In this document: piece by piece, positions 22,943 through 31,169 of the stretch
Layout: each line of letters starts with the position of its first letter
Numbering within the stretch: position 1 is the first letter of the stretch
DNA from: CAYVMN01 sp964452575
Lineage (GTDB): Bacteria; Desulfobacterota; DSM-4660; Desulfatiglandales; Desulfatiglandaceae
Length of the DNA stretch: 38,821 nucleotides
NCBI GenBank assembly: GCA_964452575.1
Contig: CAYVMN010000011.1
Span: 1 to 38,821, forward strand
Direction of reading: 5' to 3'
Notes under the pieces: generated by a model
What the model was told of the DNA's origin: nothing
Database searches by the model: none
Seen by the model: only the letters and a program-made list of their open reading frames with translations
Made by a program: the position numbers and the translations under genes

Positions 22943-23815
22943 ATGTTTCTCCAACTCATTGTGAGTGGCATATCTTTTGGAAGCCTCTACGCCCTCATCG
23001 CGCTTGCCATGGTGATCATCTACAAGAGTTCCGAGGTACCTAATTTCGGTCAAGGGGAGATGGCCATGATTTCAACCTTTGTGGCCTATGCCTTACTTGT
23101 GACCCATGGATGTTCCTTTGCAGTATCTTTTCTAGGGGCCCTCATCTTTGCCGCCATGCTGGGGATGTTTCTGGAATTTATTTTCCTGAGGAGGGCAAAA
23201 GACCCAAACATCTTGAGCCTGATTCTCATTACACTAGGCTTTGAGATGGTCCTGTACGGCCTGGCGAGCTGGAAGTGGGGTGCGGATCAAAAAGATCTTC
23301 CCTTCCCGGTCTCTGATTTTGATATCATCAGCCTGGGGCCGGCCGTGGTAAGCTACCTCAATATGGCTACCCTCGGTATCACACTCATCTTGATGTTTAT
23401 CCTGTTCCTCTTTTTTAAATACACGAAGGCCGGAATCGCAATGAAGGCAACCCAGCAAAATGCCATGGCGGCCCGCATAAATGGAATTCGCACCAACAGG
23501 ATACTCTCCCTGACCTGGGCATTGAGTTCGGTCATCGGGGCAGTGGCAGGCATATTGCTGGCACCCATCGCTACTCTTGATCCCAATCTAATGCTTGAGC
23601 CTTTGTTAAAAGGTTTCGCCTCGGCCGTGCTCGGAGGCATGACTACCCTAGTAGGGGCTGTTCTTGGTGGATATATACTGGGGATTATAGAGAACCTTTT
23701 TGGAGGCTATGTCTCTCTGGAATTCAAATCTGTTGTGGCATTCCTGATTATAGTACTCGTACTCTGTTTTAAGCCGAGCGGGCTCTTTGCCAGACATTAC
23801 GTGAGGAAGGTATAG
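22943..23815 (+). CDS. livH: Branched-chain amino acid/carboxylate ABC transporter permease LivH
   Basis: A 290-residue permease of normal LivH length with about eight membrane segments. The motif ISFGSLYALIALAMVIIYKS at residues 9-28 and FGQGEMAMISTFVA after it are LivH hallmarks, as are GFASAVLGGMTTLVGAVLGG and the end segment LVLCFKPSGLF. AAGGGG lies ahead of the ATG. It forms the second half of the pore with LivM. livG starts eight bases downstream. Confidence 0.94.
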   Translation: MFLQLIVSGISFGSLYALIALAMVIIYKSSEVPNFGQGEMAMISTFVAYALLVTHGCSFAVSFLGALIFAAMLGMFLEFIFLRRAKDPNILSLILITLGFEMVLYGLASWKWGADQKDLPFPVSDFDIISLGPAVVSYLNMATLGITLILMFILFLFFKYTKAGIAMKATQQNAMAARINGIRTNRILSLTWALSSVIGAVAGILLAPIATLDPNLMLEPLLKGFASAVLGGMTTLVGAVLGGYILGIIENLFGGYVSLEFKSVVAFLIIVLVLCFKPSGLFARHYVRKV

Positions 23816-23823
23816 GGGCAGAG

Positions 23824-24621
23824 GTGAATGACAAACTCTTTTCTGTGGATCGTTTGAGCATAAGTTTTGGCGGCCTTGTGGCCGTGGACAAAGTCAGTCT
23901 GGAGGTGGAGTCACGCTCCATATTCTCCATTATTGGACCCAATGGGGCCGGTAAGACAACAATTTTTAACTGCATTAGCGGCCTCTATAGGCCTGACTCA
24001 GGGAAAATCTATTTCAAGGGTGAGGATATCACTGGGCTGAGGCCTTACAGGGTAGCCCAGAAGGGGATCGCCAGAACCTTTCAGAATATCGAGCTCTTCT
24101 CCAGGATGACGACAATGGAAAACCTCATGCTCGGTCGCCACATCCATATGAAGACAGGGGTCTGGAGCGGGTCAGCCTTCTTCCGCCGGGGGTCCAAGGC
24201 GGCTCAGGAAGAGATTGAGCACAGGGCAAGGGTTGAGAGAATCATTGACCTCCTGGATCTACAGTCGGCCAGAAATCAGTTTGTCGGAAGTCTTCCTTAC
24301 GGCACCCAGAAGTTGATTGAACTGGGTAGGGCCCTGGCACTTGAGCCTCAACTCCTTTTGCTGGACGAGCCTTCGGCGGGCATGAATTCAGAAGAAAAGC
24401 AAGATCTGATATTTTGGATCAAGGATATACAGGACGAGCTTGGGGTAACGATACTCTTGATCGAACACGACATGAAGATGGTGATGGACATATCAGACCG
24501 TATACTTGCCATCAATTTCGGCAGGCCCATCACGGATGGAATCCCGGAGGAGGTCCAGAGGCACCCTGAAGTCTTGAAGGCCTATCTGGGGGAGGATGAA
24601 GTCATTGGGCGCGCTGCTTGA
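23824..24621 (+). CDS. livG: ABC transporter ATP-binding protein LivG
   Basis: A 265-residue cytoplasmic ATPase. Walker A is GPNGAGKT (38-45). The signature helix is VGSLPYGTQKLIELGRALAL, the LPYG variant typical of LivG in place of LSGG. Walker B is LLLLDEPSAG, and the switch His is in LLIEHDMKMV. QKGIARTFQNIELF is the Q-loop region. The start is GTG at 23824. Its end overlaps the livF start by 26 bases, so the two ATPases are translationally linked. Confidence 0.94.
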   Translation: MNDKLFSVDRLSISFGGLVAVDKVSLEVESRSIFSIIGPNGAGKTTIFNCISGLYRPDSGKIYFKGEDITGLRPYRVAQKGIARTFQNIELFSRMTTMENLMLGRHIHMKTGVWSGSAFFRRGSKAAQEEIEHRARVERIIDLLDLQSARNQFVGSLPYGTQKLIELGRALALEPQLLLLDEPSAGMNSEEKQDLIFWIKDIQDELGVTILLIEHDMKMVMDISDRILAINFGRPITDGIPEEVQRHPEVLKAYLGEDEVIGRAA

Positions 24622-25381
24622 GATAAGAAACATAGAGACATTCTATACCCTGATATATGCCCTAAGGGGGGTGTCCCTCAATGTGGAGGAAGGGACCATC
24701 ACCGCGATCCTAGGAAATAACGGCGCCGGAAAATCGACCATATTGAAGACGGTCATGGGTCTCCTGGATGATCAGCCCGACAAGGGGACAATAGAGTTCA
24801 TGGGGAAGAGGATTGACAGGAAGGACCCTGAGGTGATTGTCAGGATGGGGCTCTCTTATGTGCCAGAGGGTAGGGAGGTCTTTGAAGAGCTAAGTGTGAG
24901 GGAAAATCTCCTCATGGGCGCATATATAAGAAGAGATCGGGCGGCAATAAGGAAGGATTTTGAACAGATCTACAGTTATTTCCCTGTCCTGAAAGAGAGG
25001 GAGGCCCAGTGGGCAGGGACACTATCAGGCGGGGAGCAGCAGATGCTGGCCATAGGACGTGCCCTGATGAACCGCCCCAAGCTCCTCTTTCTAGACGAGC
25101 CTTCGCTTGGGCTTTCCCCTATCCTTGTTAGGGAAATCTTTGATATTATAAGGTCCATCCATAAAGGTGGGGTCACTATTCTCTTGGTGGAACAGAACGC
25201 TCGAATGGCCCTGGCTATTTCAGACGTAGGCCTGATCCTTGAAAATGGAAGGTTCGTGATGAAGGGAAAATCCAGGGAGTTGATGGAGGATAAGGACGTC
25301 CGGGAGTTCTATATGGGAGTGAGATCCGAAGAGTCGGCCAAGGGATATCAGCGCTGGAAGAGGAAGAAGAGATGGAGGTAA
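24596..25381 (+). CDS. livF: ABC transporter ATP-binding protein LivF
   Basis: A 261-residue ATPase with Walker A GNNGAGKS (40-47), the LivF-type YVPEGREVFEELSVRENLLM Q-loop to helical region (88-107), signature LSGGEQQ (143-149), Walker B LLFLDEP (163-169) and VEQNAR with the switch residue. The ATG at 24596 directly follows GGGGGAGG inside livG. The last 20 residues (YQRWKRKKRWR) form a basic tail beyond the usual LivF end. I recall such tails in Liv clusters that carry an acyl-CoA ligase, but that needs checking. Confidence 0.94.
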   Translation: MKSLGALLEIRNIETFYTLIYALRGVSLNVEEGTITAILGNNGAGKSTILKTVMGLLDDQPDKGTIEFMGKRIDRKDPEVIVRMGLSYVPEGREVFEELSVRENLLMGAYIRRDRAAIRKDFEQIYSYFPVLKEREAQWAGTLSGGEQQMLAIGRALMNRPKLLFLDEPSLGLSPILVREIFDIIRSIHKGGVTILLVEQNARMALAISDVGLILENGRFVMKGKSRELMEDKDVREFYMGVRSEESAKGYQRWKRKKRWR

Positions 25382-25460
25382 GGGAATTAGGAATGCGGAT
25401 TTCGGAATGGCGAATATGGATTTTGGGTTTCGGCCTCGATAGAATCCACGAGGATTAACA

Positions 25461-27287
25461 ATGGTTCAGGAGACCGTTCCACGGGTATTCAAGGAGACTG
25501 TCGAAAGGTATGGGGACCGGGTGGCCTTGCGAAAGAAGGAATACGGCCTCTGGCACGACATCTCCTGGAACGAATACTATAATCTCGCCAAATTTGTAGG
25601 CACGGCACTCATTTCCATGGGTCTGAAGAAAGGAGATTGTGTTTCCATAATCGGTGACAATTGCCCGGAATGGGTAATCATAGACATAGGGCTCCAATGT
25701 ATCGGAGGCGTCTCCGTAGGGATCTATTCCACCAACGCCTGGCCACAGGTCGAGTACGTGATCCAGAACTCAGAATCCAGATTTCTATTTGTGGAAAATG
25801 AGGAACAACTCGATAAGTGGTTCCAATTCAGGGACAAGGTCCCCTTCCTGGAAAAGGTGATTGTCTGGGACCTGGAGGGTCTAAGGCATTTCAGCGACCC
25901 CATGGTGATGAGTTATGATGAAATCCTGGACTTGGGTCGTCGTGAGTCTACCCCCGGCGAGGGAGAAGAGTGGAGGGAAGGCCAGTTCGAAATTCGTATG
26001 CGTGAGGTTAGCCCCGACGACCTCTCGGTCCTTATCTACACCTCCGGCACCACAGGCCCGCCAAAGGGGGCGATGCTAACACACAGAAATGTCACATGGA
26101 TGGGACGTGCCATCACCAAGGATAACCCCGTCTATGACACGGATGAGGTGATGTCTTTCCTGCCCCTGTGTCATATATTTGAACGTCTCTTCTCGGTATT
26201 CGTTCACATCACCCATGGATATACCGTAAATTTCATAGAAAACCTGGATACCATAACAGATAACATGAGAGAGATATCTCCGACAGTGGGATACGCAGTG
26301 CCCCGGATCTGGGAGAAGTATCTCTCTGCCGTATACATAAGAATGTCGGATGCCACCTGGTTCAAGAAGTTGCTTTTTGGAATTGCCCTTAAGCTGGGGA
26401 AGAGTCGGTCAAATCTGAAGATGAATTTCAGGCCCGTGCCCTTCTATCTGGAGGCACTTTACTGGGTTGCCTACCTTTCGGTCTTTAGAAAGCTCAAGGA
26501 GCGCCTGGGGTTCGATCGGCTGCGGGTGGCCTATTCAGGTGCCGCACCCATCGCCCCTGATGTACTTCAATTCTTTCAGTCCGTGGGTGTGAATCTGATA
26601 GAGGGTTACGGCCAGACGGAAGGTACCGGTGTGACCTGTGCCTCTAGGATAGGCCAAGTGAAATTTGGGACAGTAGGACCGCCGTTGCGGGGAGTGGAGG
26701 TCAAAATAGCGGAGGATGGCGAGATATTGGTCAAGTCTCCGGGCGTGTTCAAAGGGTATTACAAGAACGACGAGGCTACGAATGAGACATTGAAGGACGG
26801 ATGGTTGTACTCAGGCGATGTAGGAGAACTGGATGAAGACGGGTATCTAAAGATAACAGATCGCAAGAAGGATATTATCGTCACAGCAGGGGGGAAGAAT
26901 ATTACCCCGCAATATATTGAAAACAAACTAAAGGCCAGTCCGTATATCAATGACGCAGCAATTATCGGGGATAAGAGGAAATATCTAACAGGTCTGATTA
27001 TGATCGATGAGGATAATGTCGTTAAGTACGCGCAGGATAACAAGATCCAATTCTCTACGTACAAGGATTTGACCCTGAGCCCCGAAATCAAACGGCTTAT
27101 TCAGGCTGAGGTAGACGCCGTGAACGAGACGCTGGCCAGGGTGGAACAGGTAAAAAAATTCACCATCCTTCCCAAGAAACTCTATGAGGAGGATGGGGAG
27201 GTCACGCCTACCATGAAGGTCAAGAGGAAATACATTAATGAGGCCTTCAGTGACCTGATCGAAGCCATGTACTCGAGGCAAGGATGA
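25461..27287 (+). CDS. AMP-dependent acyl-CoA ligase of the Liv cluster (long-chain FadD15-like)
   Basis: A 608-residue adenylate-forming enzyme that activates a carboxylic acid to acyl-CoA. The P-loop is YTSGTTGPPKG (193-203). GYGQTEGTGV is the A5 motif, LYSGDVGELDEDGY the A7 region, ITDRKKDIIVTAGGKNITPQ the hinge and A8 motif, and a late Lys in MKVKRKYI is the usual A10 catalytic residue. Length and motifs fit the long-chain/FadD15 group, but chain length cannot be read reliably. It is inserted between livF and the substrate-binding protein gene, which suggests capture of the imported acid by CoA ligation. GAGGA precedes the ATG. Confidence 0.93.
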   Translation: MVQETVPRVFKETVERYGDRVALRKKEYGLWHDISWNEYYNLAKFVGTALISMGLKKGDCVSIIGDNCPEWVIIDIGLQCIGGVSVGIYSTNAWPQVEYVIQNSESRFLFVENEEQLDKWFQFRDKVPFLEKVIVWDLEGLRHFSDPMVMSYDEILDLGRRESTPGEGEEWREGQFEIRMREVSPDDLSVLIYTSGTTGPPKGAMLTHRNVTWMGRAITKDNPVYDTDEVMSFLPLCHIFERLFSVFVHITHGYTVNFIENLDTITDNMREISPTVGYAVPRIWEKYLSAVYIRMSDATWFKKLLFGIALKLGKSRSNLKMNFRPVPFYLEALYWVAYLSVFRKLKERLGFDRLRVAYSGAAPIAPDVLQFFQSVGVNLIEGYGQTEGTGVTCASRIGQVKFGTVGPPLRGVEVKIAEDGEILVKSPGVFKGYYKNDEATNETLKDGWLYSGDVGELDEDGYLKITDRKKDIIVTAGGKNITPQYIENKLKASPYINDAAIIGDKRKYLTGLIMIDEDNVVKYAQDNKIQFSTYKDLTLSPEIKRLIQAEVDAVNETLARVEQVKKFTILPKKLYEEDGEVTPTMKVKRKYINEAFSDLIEAMYSRQG

Positions 27288-27294
27288 TTAGGTA

Positions 27295-27324
27295 TTGACG
27301 AAACGAGGAGATACGGAATAATAA
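27295..27324 (+). promoter_or_regulatory. Possible promoter before the substrate-binding protein gene
   Basis: TTGACG (27295-27300) and TAATAA (27319-27324) with 18 bases between lie in the 84-base gap before the binding-protein gene. An internal promoter here would allow the usual excess of binding protein over membrane components. Match to consensus is modest. Confidence 0.3.
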
Positions 27325-27371
27325 ATGACCATTGACAGATTTATAAACACCAATGAAGGGGAGAGAAAAGG

Positions 27372-28583
27372 ATGAAAGAACGGAATCGGACTATTGTGTT
27401 AGGGTGCGCGATACTGATGTCCTTGGTGATCACTCCCATTGCCTGGGCCGAGAGGGGAGTCACAGACACAGAGATTCGCATTGGGCAGTACGGGCCTCAG
27501 ACAGGGCCGGCCGCCCTCTGGGGGGCGGTGGCCCGTGGTACAGGTTGTTTCTTTGATATGATTAACGCCGAGGGAGGCATACATGGACGAAAGATCAAAT
27601 ATTACCTGAGAGATGATGGTTATATGCCCCCCAGGACAAAGGCCATAGTAAAGGAACTTGTGGAGGATAAGGAGATCTTTGCACTGGCCTCGGGTGTGGG
27701 TACCGCAACCGGTATGGCGGTTAAGAAATACCTTGACCAAAAAAGGGTGCCCTGGGTGGGTCCGGCAACGGGGTCGAGCCATTGGGCTTACCCGCCTTCA
27801 AAATACCTGTGGGCAGATTACCCCCTTTATTTGGATGAGGCGAGCATTTTGGTTAATTACGCTGTCAAGACGTTAGGCAAGAAGAGGTTGGCATTTTTCT
27901 ACCAGAATGACGATTACGGAAAAGAAGGGCTCTTTGGGGCCGAAGCGGCCCTGGCCAAACTTGGCTTGAAACTTGTCGCTGCTGTTTCTGCTGAACCGCT
28001 GGATACAGACCTCAGCTCGCACTGCATGAAACTGAAGGCCGCAGATCCGGACTGTGTCATAATGTGGGTATTACCCAAGCACGGAGCGATTATACTCGGC
28101 ACGGCTGCAAAAATGGGCTTCAAACCCCAGTGGATGACTACCAGTACCCTCAGCGACACACCGATTATGTACAAGATTACCAAGGGTCTTTTTAAGGATG
28201 TGATATTCGTAACTTTTGCCCAACTCCCGGACTCCAAAGATCCGCTCATGTTGAAATACAAGAAGGCCCATGACGAGTTTGCACCCAAGGGCGAGCGCTG
28301 GGGTATATTCTTTTATGCAGGGTTCTATTTTGTGGAGCCTATGGTGGAAGGGCTAAGAAGATGTGGCCGAGACCTCACTGTCGAAAACTTTGTCAGGGCA
28401 ATGGACAGCCTGAAGGACTTCCAGGGGATCGGCCCCAAGATTACTTATGGCCCGAAGGAGAGACAAGGGACTAGGACCGTCTTTCTAGCACAGTGCAAGG
28501 AGGGAGCCAATATCGAGCGTATCTCTGACTGGATGACTTCTGACATCGATGTAGGGCAGGTGATCAAGAAACTTAGGGAATAG
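27372..28583 (+). CDS. ABC transporter periplasmic substrate-binding protein (LivK/LivJ type)
   Basis: A 403-residue type I periplasmic-binding protein. Residues 1-26 are a signal peptide (basic start, GCAILMSLVITPIAWA, cleavage after AWA). VTDTEIRIGQYGPQTGPAA opens the mature domain, followed by GGIHGRKIKYYLRDDGYMPP and RLAFFYQNDDYGKEG, all typical of branched-chain and carboxylate binding proteins of Liv systems. It delivers the ligand to LivHM. The binding pocket cannot be interpreted by eye. GGGGAGAG stretches precede the ATG. Confidence 0.93.
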   Translation: MKERNRTIVLGCAILMSLVITPIAWAERGVTDTEIRIGQYGPQTGPAALWGAVARGTGCFFDMINAEGGIHGRKIKYYLRDDGYMPPRTKAIVKELVEDKEIFALASGVGTATGMAVKKYLDQKRVPWVGPATGSSHWAYPPSKYLWADYPLYLDEASILVNYAVKTLGKKRLAFFYQNDDYGKEGLFGAEAALAKLGLKLVAAVSAEPLDTDLSSHCMKLKAADPDCVIMWVLPKHGAIILGTAAKMGFKPQWMTTSTLSDTPIMYKITKGLFKDVIFVTFAQLPDSKDPLMLKYKKAHDEFAPKGERWGIFFYAGFYFVEPMVEGLRRCGRDLTVENFVRAMDSLKDFQGIGPKITYGPKERQGTRTVFLAQCKEGANIERISDWMTSDIDVGQVIKKLRE

Positions 28584-28616
28584 CGAGACCAAGACCTTAT
28601 AGGAGGAGGTTTAGAA

Positions 28617-29186
28617 ATGTTTTCAAAGGCGAAAAGGATCTCCAGTGAAGCGTTGCTTGGGGTTGGGTTGATTTCCCTAATTATTTGCGCATTGTTTTTG
28701 GGTTGTGCTACTGCTCCCAAGGAATTTAACCCCAATATAACGGGCCCACAAATGATTGTGGAACCCGAGACTATACGTCTGGGCGTTGCCACCTTAAAGG
28801 ATACACCCATCGTATTTCGCGGGAACGGCTTTCAGCCCGGAGATTCGGTCTTTGTGGAATTGCTAGGTGTCAAGAAAGGGGATCAGACAGCCAATCTCCC
28901 TGTGGCAGACGCCAATGTGGATAAGGAGGGGTACTTCACCGCCAAGGTGGATACGCTGGTCAAGGTCAGCGAATTATTAAGGGCTGAGCTGGGCTCCAAC
29001 AAGGAAATGGAGACTATCATCATTATTACACAGCCTCCAATTTCAGAAGGAACATATACGGCCAAGGCCACAAGCATGGAAGCCGATAATTCGGCAGAGT
29101 GCCAGCTTGTGGTTAGCGGCCCGAATGTGTTCGACAAGTTCAAAGACTGGCTGGGCGGGGCACTGGGAAAGATCGTAAAGAAGTAG
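28617..29186 (+). CDS. Putative lipoprotein, unknown function
   Basis: A 189-residue exported protein. The N-terminus is basic, then a hydrophobic segment (13-28) leads to FLGC with Cys30 as probable lipidation site, although -3 is Phe rather than Leu. The mature part has a beta-rich, Ig-like look (PIVFRGNGFQPGDSVFVELL, GYFTAKVDT, EGTYTAKATS), ending in an amphipathic helix (FDKFKDWLGGALGKIVKK). I do not recognise the family; the GFxPGDxVxVEL pattern resembles IPT/TIG-like or secreted adhesin-type domains. AGGAGGAGG precedes the ATG. It follows the Liv cluster by 33 bases and may be co-transcribed. Confidence 0.75.
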   Translation: MFSKAKRISSEALLGVGLISLIICALFLGCATAPKEFNPNITGPQMIVEPETIRLGVATLKDTPIVFRGNGFQPGDSVFVELLGVKKGDQTANLPVADANVDKEGYFTAKVDTLVKVSELLRAELGSNKEMETIIIITQPPISEGTYTAKATSMEADNSAECQLVVSGPNVFDKFKDWLGGALGKIVKK

Positions 29187-29278
29187 TTCCGTTGGATAAC
29201 ATAATACCCTTTTACGATCTCCAACAAGAGATAACATCGTGAGAGGCACTATTTCAGAGTTATAGAGAGGTGGTCCGC

Positions 29279-29665
29279 ATGAAGGACATTAGAGGCCTGC
29301 TGATCATCCTGGCCTGTATCCTGATAACACTTGGAGGGAATTCTAATTCCTTTGCCGCCAGGGCAACCCAGGACTCCTTCCGATGCCCGGGCAGTAGCAG
29401 ACTCGTAAACATAGGCGACACAACATCGGAAGTCCTGGATAAATGCGGAAAGCCTTCGTATGTCGATAAAGAAAGAGGCCCCAGGCCCCTTTTTTATGGA
29501 GATCCAGTCGATATGGGAGACGAGGAATACCGATGGTATGTGCGGCAGGGAGACATAATTAGCGAGGTGTGGAAATACAACTTTGGCCGAGGAAGGTTAG
29601 TATATTATCTGACCTTTCAAAGTGGGGAACTTGTTCGAATAGAGACAGGTGGCTACGGCTACTAG
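29279..29665 (+). CDS. DUF2845 secreted protein
   Basis: A 128-residue protein with a signal peptide (hydrophobic residues 6-19, cleavage near SFA-ARA). The mature part has the DUF2845 pattern: FRCPGSSRLVNIGDTTSEVL, DKCGKPS (Cys36 and Cys56 may form a disulfide), then EVWKYNFGRGRLVYYLTFQS and GELVRIETGGYGY. The DTTSEVLDKCGKP segment resembles the SmpA/BamE turn-helix, a known relationship of small periplasmic proteins. The function is not established. ATG 29279 has GAGAGG eight bases upstream; a GTG at 29270 is in frame. Confidence 0.82.
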   Translation: MKDIRGLLIILACILITLGGNSNSFAARATQDSFRCPGSSRLVNIGDTTSEVLDKCGKPSYVDKERGPRPLFYGDPVDMGDEEYRWYVRQGDIISEVWKYNFGRGRLVYYLTFQSGELVRIETGGYGY

Positions 29666-29711
29666 CCGTGGTGGGGAGTCGCTGTGCATTTTCCAAGAAA
29701 GGAGTGATATC

Positions 29712-31133
29712 ATGGAAGTAGCTCATCAGTTTATGGAAAGTACTGCCAGGCATGCTTCAAGGATGATTATTGAGCTCCTGGATCGGATCTCGGAAGATAG
29801 GCTAGTCCAGATGCTGGATTTGGCCAAGAGGCTTTCACGGAATCCTGACGTTTTGGACGCCCTTGACGCAATTAAAGGATTTTTTTCGTCCGATCACCCG
29901 TCAAAAAGCATCTTTTACAGGGCATTAGATAAGATACCCAGGAAGAACCGTTTTAAGATCTACAATTCCCTTTTTAATAATGCCTGGTTCTTGGGAGGGC
30001 CCAAAAGGGACGCCTTCGAGGAAAAACATGGCGTACGGCCCCCATTCATCCTAATTCTCAGTCCCACATTTCATTGTAATCTTCGCTGTAAGGGATGTTA
30101 CACCCTTGGATACGGGCTGAGACCGGAGCTGGACTATGAAATCGTGAAGCGGCTTCTTGCAGAGTGCATGGATATGGGTCTGTATTTTATAACCATACTG
30201 GGGGGGGAGCCCCTTATGTATCCAAATCTCTTTCAGATGATTGAAGAGCATCCTGACATCTTCTTCCAGGTCTATACAAACGGGACCCTGCTCACCCCCG
30301 AAGTGGCCAAACGCTTCATCGATCTGGGTAATGCGCTTGTTGTGGTAAGTATCGAAGGCGATGAGAAAGAAACGGATTCATGGCGGGGAGAAGGTGTGTA
30401 CAGAAAAATCATGCAGGCCTTTGAGAACCTGAATAATGCCAATATGATCTTTGGTACGTCAGCAACCGTTACAAGAAATAACGAACCGGCGGTTTCGTCC
30501 TTTGAGTTTGTGGATAAGATGATAGGGCTTGGTAGCATACTGCAGAATTATTTTCTGTATGTGCCTGTCAACGGCCGGGCAGACTTCGACCTGATGATTA
30601 CCCCAGAACAGCGAAACCATCTCCGTAAGCAAGTATTGGCGATACGCCGGTCGAGGCCAATCTTTGTCCTGGATTTCTGGAACGACGGCCCTTATATTTG
30701 TGGATGCATTGCGGCCGGCCGGCGCTACCTACACATCAATGCCAAAGGAGACATAGAACCCTGCGTCTATACTCATCTGGCGATGAATAACATCAAGGAT
30801 GTAAGCCTGGCCGAGGCCTTGCAGAGCCCCCTTTTTAGGGAAATTCGCGCGAGGCAACCGGCCAACCATAATCATCTGCGCCCCTGCATGATAATCGATA
30901 ACCCTCACGTACTCCGTGAAATCATCAGGGATACAAATCCGTATTATACCCACCCCGGGGCTGAAGAGATATTTACTGAGCGGGCGGCCGAAATTGATAG
31001 GTATGCTGAGAGATATGCCTCGCTCGCAGATCGGGTATGGGAGGAGGAGTATCTGAATGACGAACTCTGGGTAGATCGTATAAGAACCGCTGAGCAACGA
31101 TCGGTCAAGGCACGTACTGACGAAGCATGCTGA
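29712..31133 (+). CDS. Radical SAM protein with SPASM-like C-terminal cysteines
   Basis: A 473-residue protein. Residues 1-110 are a helical N-terminal extension. The radical SAM cluster motif CNLRCKGC (Cys122, Cys126, Cys129) is followed by the glycine-rich GGEPLMYP block (164-171) and SIEGD. A second cysteine group, CGC (330/332), EPC (351) and RPC (392), resembles the auxiliary-cluster region of SPASM proteins, with HINAKGDIEPCVY at its core. Substrates of such enzymes include peptides and small molecules; none can be named. AAAGGAG eight bases before ATG 29712 sets the start; the longer ORF begins inside the DUF2845 gene. The large acyl-CoA-synthetase-like gene follows 36 bases later. Confidence 0.9.
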   Translation: MEVAHQFMESTARHASRMIIELLDRISEDRLVQMLDLAKRLSRNPDVLDALDAIKGFFSSDHPSKSIFYRALDKIPRKNRFKIYNSLFNNAWFLGGPKRDAFEEKHGVRPPFILILSPTFHCNLRCKGCYTLGYGLRPELDYEIVKRLLAECMDMGLYFITILGGEPLMYPNLFQMIEEHPDIFFQVYTNGTLLTPEVAKRFIDLGNALVVVSIEGDEKETDSWRGEGVYRKIMQAFENLNNANMIFGTSATVTRNNEPAVSSFEFVDKMIGLGSILQNYFLYVPVNGRADFDLMITPEQRNHLRKQVLAIRRSRPIFVLDFWNDGPYICGCIAAGRRYLHINAKGDIEPCVYTHLAMNNIKDVSLAEALQSPLFREIRARQPANHNHLRPCMIIDNPHVLREIIRDTNPYYTHPGAEEIFTERAAEIDRYAERYASLADRVWEEEYLNDELWVDRIRTAEQRSVKARTDEAC

Positions 31134-31169
31134 ATCGCTGACTTCCTTGTAGCTCTGGGAACCCGTCTT

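Noticed and set aside
25382..25460. Repeated GGAATG/GGATTT-like words between livF and the ligase
   Set aside because: Too short and degenerate to call a repeat element; noted only as low-complexity spacer.
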